DNA of 6,552 nt from DAOUJI01 sp034422875. GTDB lineage: Bacteria; Chloroflexota; Dehalococcoidia; Lucifugimonadales; JAGWBF01. Of this stretch, positions 1 to 5,469 are shown in pieces (position 1 is the first letter of the stretch; the number at the start of each line of letters is the position of its first letter). The DNA lies in NCBI GenBank assembly GCA_034422875.1, contig DAOUJI010000011.1, positions 1 through 6,552 on the forward strand, read 5' to 3'. The notes beneath the pieces are model-generated. The model saw nothing but the letters and a program-made list of their open reading frames with translations. It made no database searches and was not told the DNA's origin. Made by a program: the position numbers and the translations under genes.

Positions 1-97
1 GAGCGAACATATAGCAATGGTCGCAACCCGGCGACACTCTGCTGCACCCTGTCACAGGGTTCCAGGTTTCATCCGTCCATTCAATCGTGGAGGGCAT
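1..97 (-). CDS. DUF5131 (Gp37/Gp68-like) three-Cys protein, N-terminal part only
   Basis: Reading leftward from an ATG at 97-95 gives 32 codons that are still open at the window edge. The peptide starts MPSTIEWTDETWNP and continues VTGCSRVSPGCDHCYMFA. The block I-E-W-T-(D/N)-x-T-W-N-P-V-T-G-C-x-(K/R)-V-S-P-G-C-x-x-C-Y is the N-terminal signature I know from the DUF5131 / phage Gp37-Gp68 family (PF07505). Its three cysteines here are C18, C25 and C28 (C-x6-C-x2-C). The spacing recalls, but is not, the CxxxCxxC of radical SAM enzymes; the family's reaction is unknown to me. Family members are, to my recollection, often paired with a 'three-Cys-motif partner' protein (TcmP); any such partner would lie left of this window. 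The start is chosen because the homologous peptide begins there and GGGAGG (108-103) sits 5 nt upstream. That SD is palindromically paired with the first codons. The rest of the gene is missing, so integrity cannot be judged. Confidence 0.85.
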   Translation of the reverse strand, partial: MPSTIEWTDETWNPVTGCSRVSPGCDHCYMFA

Positions 98-107
98 ATG
101 CCCCTCC
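89..107 (-). promoter_or_regulatory. Hairpin enclosing the SD and start codon of the DUF5131 gene
   Basis: In the leftward transcript, GGA (107-105) pairs with UCC (91-89) and GGGC (103-100) pairs with GCCC (95-92). The loop is AUAU, with one bulged G at 104. This gives 7 pairs, 6 of them G-C. The paired bases include the SD GGAGG (107-103) and the G of the AUG, and the loop holds the A and U of the AUG. The DNA core GGGCATATGCCC (92-103) is a perfect palindrome. Hiding SD and start codon in one stem is a known way to lower or condition translation; that it does so here is inference. Confidence 0.55.
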
Positions 108-111
108 CATT

Positions 112-140
112 GCCAAAGGTTCCAACCAGATAGCCAAAGG
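112..140. repeat. Direct repeat GCCAAAGG, two copies 21 bp apart
   Basis: GCCAAAGG occurs at 112-119 and 133-140, a period of 21 bp or two helical turns. On the leftward transcript the copies (CCTTTGGC) fall at about +1 and +21 of the predicted start at 139. Between them lies the small inverted repeat GGTT-CC-AACC (118-127). A same-face protein site is possible, but two 8-bp copies could also be chance. Confidence 0.3.
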
Positions 141-145
141 CAGCC

Positions 146-154
146 ATTATAACA
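146..154 (-). promoter_or_regulatory. Extended -10 promoter for the leftward DUF5131 gene
   Basis: On the minus strand, positions 154-146 read TGTTATAAT: a perfect TATAAT with the TGn extension. Transcription would start near 139, giving a leader of about 42 nt before the ATG at 97. The -35 position (about 174-169, TGAGTT) does not resemble TTGACA and is instead occupied by a palindrome, which suggests an extended -10 promoter under regulator control. It lies downstream of the tatA terminator, so the DUF5131 gene appears to be its own transcription unit. Confidence 0.55.
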
Positions 155-161
155 ACACCGT

Positions 162-175
162 ATGAGTTAACTCAT
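162..175. promoter_or_regulatory. Perfect 14-bp palindrome, candidate operator
   Basis: ATGAGTTAACTCAT is a perfect 7+7 inverted repeat lying exactly over the -35 region of the leftward promoter at 154-146. Position and symmetry fit the site of a dimeric helix-turn-helix regulator. There is no adjoining T-run, so it is not a terminator, and no gene covers it. The regulator is not identifiable from this window. Confidence 0.45.
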
Positions 176-200
176 TAAGCGTTTGTCGCCAGCCCTCGAC

Positions 201-238
201 AAGAAAGAAAACCGCCCGTACCTGTGTAGGCCGGGCGG
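201..238 (-). terminator. Rho-independent terminator of tatA
   Basis: On the minus strand a 7-bp perfect GC stem CCGCCCG (238-232) / CGGGCGG (218-212) encloses a 13-nt loop, within which CCT/AGG (230-228 with 223-221) can extend the stem after a small bulge. It is followed directly by the T-rich run TTTTCTTTCTT (211-201). It lies 23 bp beyond the tatA stop codon and ends the leftward tatA transcript before the DUF5131 promoter. The T-run is on one side only, so it is not bidirectional. Confidence 0.9.
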
Positions 239-261
239 CTGCATTTTCAGGTTGGAACGGG

Positions 262-474
262 TTAGTCGCCGTCTTTGGACGCCGACTTGACCTTGTCTTG
301 GTTCTCGTCGGGTTCAGGCTCCGGCTGGTCTTTCCCGGTAATGGCGTCTCTGAAGGCCCTCATGCTGTGGCCAAGTGACGAGCCTATCTTTGGCAGCCTG
401 GTCGCCCCGAATATCAGGAGCAGCACAACCACGATGATGGCAATCTCAGTCAACCCGAGCCCGCCGATCCTCAT
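262..474 (-). CDS. tatA: Sec-independent (twin-arginine) translocase protein TatA/E
   Basis: This 70-residue membrane protein of the Tat pathway would oligomerise to form the passage for folded, cofactor-bearing proteins across the cytoplasmic membrane. The sequence shows the family layout. A short N-terminus is followed by one hydrophobic helix (about residues 7-22, with polar E10 near its start), the FG hinge (F22-G23), ATRLPKIGSSLG, an amphipathic helix (about 26-46), and an acidic then mixed-charge tail (residues 48-70, PEPEPDENQD). Length is typical for TatA; the FG hinge argues for TatA/E over TatB. The start at 474 is supported by AAAGGAGG (487-480) 5 nt upstream and by homology. The reading frame stays open upstream to 819, but those residues do not look like protein and run into lpdA. 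No tatC is in the window. It has its own promoter and terminator, so it appears monocistronic. Confidence 0.93.
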   Translation of the reverse strand: MRIGGLGLTEIAIIVVVLLLIFGATRLPKIGSSLGHSMRAFRDAITGKDQPEPEPDENQDKVKSASKDGD

Positions 475-540
475 GACTTCCTCCTTTGACACGGCTGTGG
501 GCGGATGCCGCTTCATGCCTGGCGCCCTCAGCCTGCAAAT

Positions 541-570
541 ATCATAGCAGGGTTTAGGCAAGACGGGCAA
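541..570 (-). promoter_or_regulatory. Promoter of tatA
   Basis: On the minus strand TTGCCC (570-565, 4 of 6 matches to TTGACA), an 18-bp spacer and TATGAT (546-541, 5 of 6) form a sigma-70-type promoter. The bases TGC directly before TATGAT supply an extended -10. Transcription would start near 534, about 60 nt before the tatA ATG at 474. Confidence 0.55.
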
Positions 571-641
571 TAAGATGCAGGTCAATGACTGCCGGAAACC
601 GTCTCTCAGGAATAGCAAGTAGGGGAATTGGCGGCGCGACA

Positions 642-674
642 GATATAGCCGCCTTGTAGGGGACATAGCCGCTT
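642..674. repeat. Direct repeat with 20-bp period over the lpdA promoter
   Basis: GATATAGCCGCCT (642-654) and GACATAGCCGCTT (662-674) match at 11 of 13 positions, exactly 20 bp apart. The first copy runs into the -35 hexamer and the second fills the spacer up to 3 bp before the -10. Overlapping the first copy is an inverted repeat GGCGGC (630-635) / GCCGCC (648-653). Placement over the promoter core fits a repressor site; this is inference. Confidence 0.4.
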
Positions 675-683
675 CTGTATAAT
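654..683 (+). promoter_or_regulatory. Promoter of the PDH operon
   Basis: TTGTAG (654-659, 3 of 6), an 18-bp spacer and a perfect TATAAT (678-683) precede lpdA. Transcription would start near 690, leaving a leader of about 50 nt. The weak -35 together with overlapping repeats (642-674) suggests regulation by a bound protein. It is divergent from the tatA promoter, about 100 bp away. Confidence 0.55.
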
Positions 684-741
684 CTTGAGCCATGCGGGGG
701 CTATAACAAGCCGAAGCATATGAACCGGTCAAAGGGCGCAG

Positions 742-2130
742 ATGGATGAACCATATTATGACGTAGTCGTAATCGGGGCGGGTCCCGGAGGCTACGTAGC
801 CGCAATCAGGGCCGCCCAACTGGGTCTGAAGACCGCAGTGGTCGAGAGAGATGAGTTGGGCGGGGTATGCCTCAACTGGGGCTGCATTCCCAGCAAGTCC
901 CTCCTGAAAAACGCTGAAGTCCTCTCCCTTCTACACAAGGCAGAGGACTTCGGATTTTATTTCGACAATCTTAAGGTTGACTACTCAAAAGCCTTCGACA
1001 GAAGCCGCCGCGTTGTCCAGAGGATGACCCGGGGCATCGCCTTCCTGCTCCGTAAGAACAAGGTGGAGCATGTGAAGGGAGAGGCCGTTCTCCGCGACGC
1101 CAACACCGTCGACGTGTCCCCGGACGGTCAGACGCTTAAGACTCGAAACGTAATCATAGCGTCAGGCGCCCGCCCGCGCACCATCCCTTCCCTTCCCGTG
1201 GACGGAGAACTGGTGTTGGATAGCCGCCACGCCCTTGAAGCCCGACAGCTTCCCGCGTCAGTCACCATCGTGGGAGCGGGAGCCGTGGGGATGGAGTTCG
1301 CCTACCTCTACAACGCGTACGGAGTAAAGGTCACAGTTGTGGAGGCGCTTCCCAGGGCGCTGCCCAACGAGGACGCGGAAATCAGCGCGGCCCTGCAAGA
1401 CGCCCTGGGAAACGCCGGGGTCAGTTTCATGTTGGGATCTCTCGTTTCCGGAATGACCCCGGTAGACGGCGGAGCCAAGCTGGCCGTGGACAGTCCCGAC
1501 GGGCCGAAAGAGGTGACGAGCGAAAAGGTCCTGATCGCCATCGGCATCCAAGCCAACGTGGAAGGACTGGGTCTAGACTCTTTGGGAGTCGCGGTGGAAA
1601 ACGGCTTCATCCAGGTGGATGGAAACATGGCCACCAACGTGCCCGGCATATACGCCATAGGCGACGTGACGGGAAAGCTGGCCCTGGCCCACGTGGCATC
1701 GGCCCAGGGAGCGATGGCCGCCGAGACCATTGCCGGAGAAGAGTCACCCCCCCTGGACTACACCTACATGCCGCGGGCGACCTACTGCAATCCCCAGGTC
1801 GCCAGCTTCGGGCTGACCGAAGAGCAAGCCGTAGACCAGGGATTCGACGTCAAAATAGGCAAGTTCCCCTTCCAGGCCAGCGGCAAGGCCGTCTCAGCGG
1901 GAGACTACACCGGTTTCGTCAAGCTGGTGGTGGACAGGCAATACGGTGAGTTGCTGGGCGGACACATGATTGGCCCGGAGGTTACAGAGCTTCTGGCTGA
2001 ACTGTCCATGACCAAGATGCTGGAAGGAACAACCCAGGAAGTCGGCTGGATGGTCCATTCCCACCCGACCCTGTCTGAGACGCTGAAAGAGGCCGCTCTG
2101 GCCGCTGACGGGAAAGCTATACACATCTAG
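742..2130 (+). CDS. lpdA: Dihydrolipoyl dehydrogenase (E3 of the PDH complex)
   Basis: This flavoprotein reoxidises dihydrolipoamide on the E2 subunit and passes the electrons through FAD to NAD+ (EC 1.8.1.4). In 462 residues, the usual family length, it shows the FAD dinucleotide fold GAGPGGYVAA (12-21), the redox-active disulfide GGVCLNWGCIPSK (40-52, C43 and C48), the NAD-binding GAGAVGMEFA (178-187), the second FAD motif YAIGDVTGKLALAH (304-317), and the C-terminal interface motif HSHPTLSE (439-446) with the catalytic pair H441 and E446. There is no fused N-terminal lipoyl domain. An in-frame TGA at 721-723 excludes an upstream start; AAAGGG (731-736) is a moderate SD 5 nt before the ATG. 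It is the first gene of the operon, and the E1-alpha gene follows after 28 bp. Its place beside E1 and E2 indicates service in PDH, though one E3 may serve other 2-oxo acid complexes too. Confidence 0.97.
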   Translation: MDEPYYDVVVIGAGPGGYVAAIRAAQLGLKTAVVERDELGGVCLNWGCIPSKSLLKNAEVLSLLHKAEDFGFYFDNLKVDYSKAFDRSRRVVQRMTRGIAFLLRKNKVEHVKGEAVLRDANTVDVSPDGQTLKTRNVIIASGARPRTIPSLPVDGELVLDSRHALEARQLPASVTIVGAGAVGMEFAYLYNAYGVKVTVVEALPRALPNEDAEISAALQDALGNAGVSFMLGSLVSGMTPVDGGAKLAVDSPDGPKEVTSEKVLIAIGIQANVEGLGLDSLGVAVENGFIQVDGNMATNVPGIYAIGDVTGKLALAHVASAQGAMAAETIAGEESPPLDYTYMPRATYCNPQVASFGLTEEQAVDQGFDVKIGKFPFQASGKAVSAGDYTGFVKLVVDRQYGELLGGHMIGPEVTELLAELSMTKMLEGTTQEVGWMVHSHPTLSETLKEAALAADGKAIHI

Positions 2131-2158
2131 GCGCCGCTCTCCCGAAAGGAGGTCGCAG

Positions 2159-3136
2159 ATGCAGGTAGAGGAAAAACTTAGCAAGGCCCAGCTTACAGAC
2201 CTTTACCGTCAAATGGGGCTTATCCGAATCTTCGAGGAAGAGTGCCAACGACAGTACATGCAGGGCAACATTGCGGGCTTCCTTCACCTCTACATAGGTG
2301 AAGAGGCCATAGCCGTAGGCGCTCTGTCCGCGCTGAGACCCCAGGACTGGGTATTGACGCATTACAGGGACCACGGCCACGCCCTCGCCAGGGGCATGGA
2401 CGCCGGAGTGGCCATGGCGGAGCTTTTCGGCAAAGCGACCGGGTGCAGCAAGGGCAAGGGCGGCTCCATGCACCTCTTTGACGTCTCCAAGAACTTCATG
2501 GGCGGATACGCCATAGTTGGAGGCCAGATGCCCGTGGCCGCCGGCCTTGGACTGGCCGCCAAGCTCAAGGGAGAGGACCGGCTGGCTTTGTGCTTCCTGG
2601 GAGACGGGGCCTTGAACGAAGGTGAGTTTCACGAGTCCATGAACCTGGCTTCCATCAGGAAGCTCCCCGTAATCTATTTCTGCGAGAACAACCAGTACGG
2701 CATGGGCGCCTCGGTGTGGGAGACCTTCGCACTGGCCGCCGACATTTACAAGCTGGCCGACGCCTACAAAATGCCCGGACGGCGCATAAACGGGATGGAC
2801 GTGCTGGAGGTCCGGGACGCCATGAAGGACGCTGTGGAGTTCGTGTCCAACGGCGGCGGCCCCATATTCATTGAGGCTCAGACCTACAGGTTCCGGGGAC
2901 ATTCCATAGCCGACCCTGCCGCATACCGCCTCAGCGCCGAAGTGGAAGAATGGTTGGCCCGGGACCCCCTGGATTCCTATCGTCAGAAGCTGATGGAGGA
3001 GGGCGTCGCTGACGAATCGGAGTTGGCCGAGATAGACGCCGCCAACCTTAAGGCCATCGAGGACGCCGTGGACTTTGCCATTGCCAGTCCCTTCCCCGAC
3101 CCCTCGGAATTGTTCACGGACATATATGGAAGCTAG
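2159..3136 (+). CDS. pdhA: Pyruvate dehydrogenase E1 component, alpha subunit
   Basis: This is the alpha subunit of the heterotetrameric, ThDP-dependent E1 that decarboxylates pyruvate and reductively acetylates the lipoyl group of E2 (EC 1.2.4.1). In 325 residues it has the substrate/ThDP region FLHLYIGEEA (41-50), the YRDHGHALARG block (69-79), the ThDP-Mg motif starting GDG (148-150) and ending ENN (176-178), and the conserved loop YRFRGHSIADPAAYR (243-257). A strong SD AAAGGAGG (2145-2152) lies 6 nt before the ATG, and the gene begins 28 bp after lpdA. The beta subunit follows after 20 bp, as expected for an obligate pair. The TPP-dependent acetoin dehydrogenase alpha subunit is close in sequence. 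The RFRGHSxADP loop and the E3-E1-E1-E2 context without acetoin genes favour PDH. Branched-chain 2-oxo acid specificity cannot be fully excluded. Confidence 0.93.
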   Translation: MQVEEKLSKAQLTDLYRQMGLIRIFEEECQRQYMQGNIAGFLHLYIGEEAIAVGALSALRPQDWVLTHYRDHGHALARGMDAGVAMAELFGKATGCSKGKGGSMHLFDVSKNFMGGYAIVGGQMPVAAGLGLAAKLKGEDRLALCFLGDGALNEGEFHESMNLASIRKLPVIYFCENNQYGMGASVWETFALAADIYKLADAYKMPGRRINGMDVLEVRDAMKDAVEFVSNGGGPIFIEAQTYRFRGHSIADPAAYRLSAEVEEWLARDPLDSYRQKLMEEGVADESELAEIDAANLKAIEDAVDFAIASPFPDPSELFTDIYGS

Positions 3137-3156
3137 TACCCTCTGAGGAGACAGGC

Positions 3157-4134
3157 ATGCCTGAAATCACCTACAGAGAAGCCGTAAGCACGGCGCTCAG
3201 GGAGGCGCTCAACGAGGACCCTCTCACCTTCCTTGCCGGAGAGGACATCGGCCCCTACGGAGGGGCATACGCCGTCACCAAGGGGTTCACCGAGGAGTTC
3301 GGCTCTGAGCGTGTTCGAGACGCACCCCTGTCAGAGTCGGTGATCGTCGGAGCGGGCGTTGGAGCCGCCATGGCGGGCATGAAGCCCATCATGGAAATCA
3401 TGACCATCAACTTCACCCTGCTGGCCATGGACCAGATAGTCAACCATGCAGCCAAGATGCGTTACATGTCGGGAGGACAGCTCTCAGTGCCTCTCATCGT
3501 GCGCACGGTCACAGGGGGAGGCGCCCAGGTCGCGGCCACCCACTCCCAATGCTTTGAGGGATGGTATGCCTCGGTCCCGGGCATGAAGGTGGTAGTCCCT
3601 TCCACTCCTCACGATATCCTTGGCCTGTTCAGGTCATGCCGGGATGAAGTGGACCCGGTGCTATTCGTGGAGCACATTCTGCTGTACAGCGCCAGAGGAC
3701 CAGTGCCAGCGGAGCATTATAAGATACCGTTGGGCAAAGCCGACGTGAAAAGACCAGGCAGCGACGTGACCATCGTCTCCTACTCACGCATGGTGCACAT
3801 GGCGTTGGAGGCCGCGGGGAAACTGGCGCAAGAGGGAATAGAAGCCGAAGTGATAGACCTGCGCTGCCTGAGACCGTTGGACATGGAGACGGTCGTCGAG
3901 TCGGTGAAAAAGACACACAATGCGGTAGTGGTGGAAGAGACGTGGAAGACCGGGGGATTCGCTGCGGAGGTGGCTGCTTCCATACAGGAGCAGGCCTTCG
4001 ATTACCTGGACGCTCCCATCGGCAGAGTGGCCGGTGCGGAAGCCCCCATGCCATACTCACGGCCTTTGGAGCAAGCCGCCATACCCAACGCGGACAAAGT
4101 GGCAGCCGCCGTCAGATCGATCGTAGGGTCATAG
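3157..4134 (+). CDS. pdhB: Pyruvate dehydrogenase E1 component, beta subunit
   Basis: This is the beta subunit of E1; it completes the two ThDP sites at the alpha-beta interface and docks E1 onto E2. In 325 residues it has an N-terminal pyrimidine-binding domain with GEDIGPYGGAYAVTKG (28-43) and DAPLSES (55-61), where E60 is the expected glutamate that activates the ThDP aminopyrimidine. The active-site histidine is H129 in ATHSQ, followed by WYASVPGMKVVVPSTPHD. The C-terminal transketolase-like domain carries VIDLRCLRPLD and the VVVEETWKTGGFAAEV stretch. The length is normal. GAGGAG (3145-3150) lies 6 nt before the ATG. It sits directly behind pdhA and is certainly co-transcribed with it. 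Substrate preference is inferred from context, not from a residue I can name. Confidence 0.93.
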   Translation: MPEITYREAVSTALREALNEDPLTFLAGEDIGPYGGAYAVTKGFTEEFGSERVRDAPLSESVIVGAGVGAAMAGMKPIMEIMTINFTLLAMDQIVNHAAKMRYMSGGQLSVPLIVRTVTGGGAQVAATHSQCFEGWYASVPGMKVVVPSTPHDILGLFRSCRDEVDPVLFVEHILLYSARGPVPAEHYKIPLGKADVKRPGSDVTIVSYSRMVHMALEAAGKLAQEGIEAEVIDLRCLRPLDMETVVESVKKTHNAVVVEETWKTGGFAAEVAASIQEQAFDYLDAPIGRVAGAEAPMPYSRPLEQAAIPNADKVAAAVRSIVGS

Positions 4135-4138
4135 GCCC

Positions 4139-4167
4139 TTGTACGCGAGTAGTTGCAGATTGATAAA
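4139..4167 (+). promoter_or_regulatory. Possible weak internal promoter before pdhC
   Basis: TTGTAC (4139-4144), a 17-bp spacer and GATAAA (4162-4167) match sigma-70 consensus at 3 of 6 and 4 of 6 positions. It lies in the pdhB-pdhC gap, with an expected leader of only about 14 nt. The same arrangement recurs before the next gene. This is weak evidence on its own. Confidence 0.2.
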
Positions 4168-4187
4168 CCCGGGCCAAGGAGGTTAGT

Positions 4188-5417
4188 TTGGCCACCGTAG
4201 TTGCCATGCCGTCCATGGGCTACGACATGAAAGAAGGCGTCGTCGTCCGTTGGCGTAAGCAAGAAGGCGAACAGGTAGCACGAGGCGAGGTCATCGCCGA
4301 AATCGAGACCGACAAGGCCACCGTTGAAATGGAGGCCTACGCTTCCGGCGTGCTCGGCAAGATCATCGCCGAAGAAGGGGCGTCAATACCCGTCGGCGAC
4401 CTCATCGCAGTCATCACCGCTCCGGGAGAAGAAGTGCCTCCCCTGGAAAGCTTGGTTGTTGAGACGACCCAGGGAGCCCCTGTGGAAACCTCAGAGCCAA
4501 GCCCTGTGGATGCTGAGACCCCCACAGCCGCCCCTGAAGCCCAGGCTGAACGAGTCGCTGCCACCCCCATTGCCCGCCGGCTGGCCAGGGAAATGGGAAT
4601 AGACCTCGCCCAGGTGACCGGCACTGGCCCAAACGGCCGAATCCTGGAGGACGACGTACGCAACTTCACGCCCGCAGCGGCCAGCGCTCCGGCTCCAGCC
4701 CCCGCTCCCGCAGCGGCGACGTCACAACCCAGACCAGGCGAACGGGTCGAGCTTTCCCGCATGCGAAAAGCGATCGCGGGGGTCACCGCCCAAAGCATGA
4801 CCCAGGCGCCCCACTTTTATGTAACCTCCGAGATAGACATGAGTCTGGCCATGTCTTTCCGACGGCAACTGAATGAAGCCTTGGCAGATGGGGTGCGCGT
4901 CAGCGTCAACGACCTGATAGTCAAAGCCTCTGCGCTGGCCCTTTTAAAACACACGAAGTTCAACTCGTCCTTCGAAGGGGACGCCCTCCAGATACACGGA
5001 GACATCAACGTAGGAATCGCCGTCGCGCTTGACCAGGGGCTGATTGTTCCCGCCGTCAGCCAGTGCCAGAACAAGTCTCTGGCGGAGATAGCGGCGGCCA
5101 GCCGCGACCTGATAGATCGCGCCCACGGAGGAGCCCTGAGGGCCGAAGAGTACACCGGCGGCACCTTCGCGGTAAGCAACCTTGGCATGTTCGACGTGGA
5201 CAGCTTCACTGCCATCATCTTTCCGCCCAACTCCGCCGTGCTGGCAGTGGGATCAGTAAAAGAGCAGCCTGTCGTGAGAGACGGTGAAATTAAGGCGGCA
5301 CAAATCATGAAAGCCACTCTTTCCACCGACCACCGTGTGGCCGACGGAGCGGAGGCCGCCCAGTTCCTGATGGAAATCAAGCGCTGCCTTGAGAACCCCG
5401 TCCTGCTGTTGCTCTAA
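4188..5417 (+). CDS. pdhC: Dihydrolipoamide acetyltransferase (E2 of the PDH complex)
   Basis: This is the E2 core enzyme; it carries the swinging lipoyl arm and transfers acetyl groups to CoA (EC 2.3.1.12). The 409 residues divide into one lipoyl domain (about 1-80, lipoyl lysine K43 in ETDKATVEM), an acidic/Pro-Ala linker, a peripheral-subunit-binding domain (about 125-160, ATPIARRLARE then GPNGRILEDDV), a second Ala-Pro-rich linker (about 162-181), and the catalytic domain (about 187-409) ending in the active-site motif DHRVADG (381-387, H382 and D386). One lipoyl domain is the compact form. The start codon is TTG at 4188. It is supported by AAGGAGG (4176-4182) 5 nt upstream and by the peptide ATVVAMPSMG, the normal first strand of the lipoyl domain; no ATG fits. 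The gap after pdhB is 53 bp with no terminator. Confidence 0.94.
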   Translation: MATVVAMPSMGYDMKEGVVVRWRKQEGEQVARGEVIAEIETDKATVEMEAYASGVLGKIIAEEGASIPVGDLIAVITAPGEEVPPLESLVVETTQGAPVETSEPSPVDAETPTAAPEAQAERVAATPIARRLAREMGIDLAQVTGTGPNGRILEDDVRNFTPAAASAPAPAPAPAAATSQPRPGERVELSRMRKAIAGVTAQSMTQAPHFYVTSEIDMSLAMSFRRQLNEALADGVRVSVNDLIVKASALALLKHTKFNSSFEGDALQIHGDINVGIAVALDQGLIVPAVSQCQNKSLAEIAAASRDLIDRAHGGALRAEEYTGGTFAVSNLGMFDVDSFTAIIFPPNSAVLAVGSVKEQPVVRDGEIKAAQIMKATLSTDHRVADGAEAAQFLMEIKRCLENPVLLLL

Positions 5418-5437
5418 CCCTCCCGAAATAGGATAAA
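5409..5437 (+). promoter_or_regulatory. Possible weak internal promoter before the ThDP enzyme gene
   Basis: TTGCTC (5409-5414), a 17-bp spacer and GATAAA (5432-5437) precede the ATG at 5470 by about 32 bp. The -35-like part overlaps the last codons of pdhC. It resembles the pdhB-pdhC gap element in spacing and in the -10-like hexamer. No terminator is seen in the pdhC-ThDP gene gap, so read-through from the operon is expected in any case. Confidence 0.2.
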
Positions 5438-5469
5438 GGTCGACTACTACGCTATCCCGGAGGTTCGCT

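Noticed and set aside
46..60. Perfect inverted repeat ACCCTGT-C-ACAGGGT, seen first as an operator or terminator
   Set aside because: It falls inside the DUF5131 coding sequence (codons for NPVTG), has no T-run, and its pattern is explained by conserved residues. The neighbouring GTCGC/GCGAC pair (20-24, 31-35) is also coding.
1..97. Classical radical SAM enzyme
   Set aside because: The cysteines are spaced C-x6-C-x2-C, not CxxxCxxC, and the surrounding residues fit the DUF5131 signature.
1..145. A riboswitch or other structured RNA in the leftward leader
   Set aside because: I compared it with the TPP, SAM, glycine, cobalamin, c-di-GMP, T-box and SRP consensus features I remember and found no match. 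Most of the structure is accounted for by the coding start and the SD hairpin.
275..547. Plus-strand open frame of 90 codons
   Set aside because: It is antisense to tatA and its promoter, with no SD and low-complexity composition.
720..749. Nine-codon mini-ORF overlapping the lpdA start
   Set aside because: There is no SD before its ATG, and its peptide (MNRSKGADG) shows no attenuator-type codon run.
475..819. Upstream extension of the tatA frame
   Set aside because: The extra N-terminal residues look non-protein-like and would run through the divergent promoters and into lpdA. The ATG at 474 has a strong SD and matches the TatA N-terminus.
2117..2902. Long open frame of 261 codons on the minus strand
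   Set aside because: It lies opposite pdhA, whose protein is unmistakable. The antisense product is rich in His, Gly and Val in the manner of a mirror frame of GC-rich coding DNA and has no recognisable domain.
742..5417. Acetoin dehydrogenase (aco) operon in place of PDH
   Set aside because: The gene families are close, but the E1 loop sequences fit PDH better and no acetoin-specific gene is present. Specificity still needs a tree.
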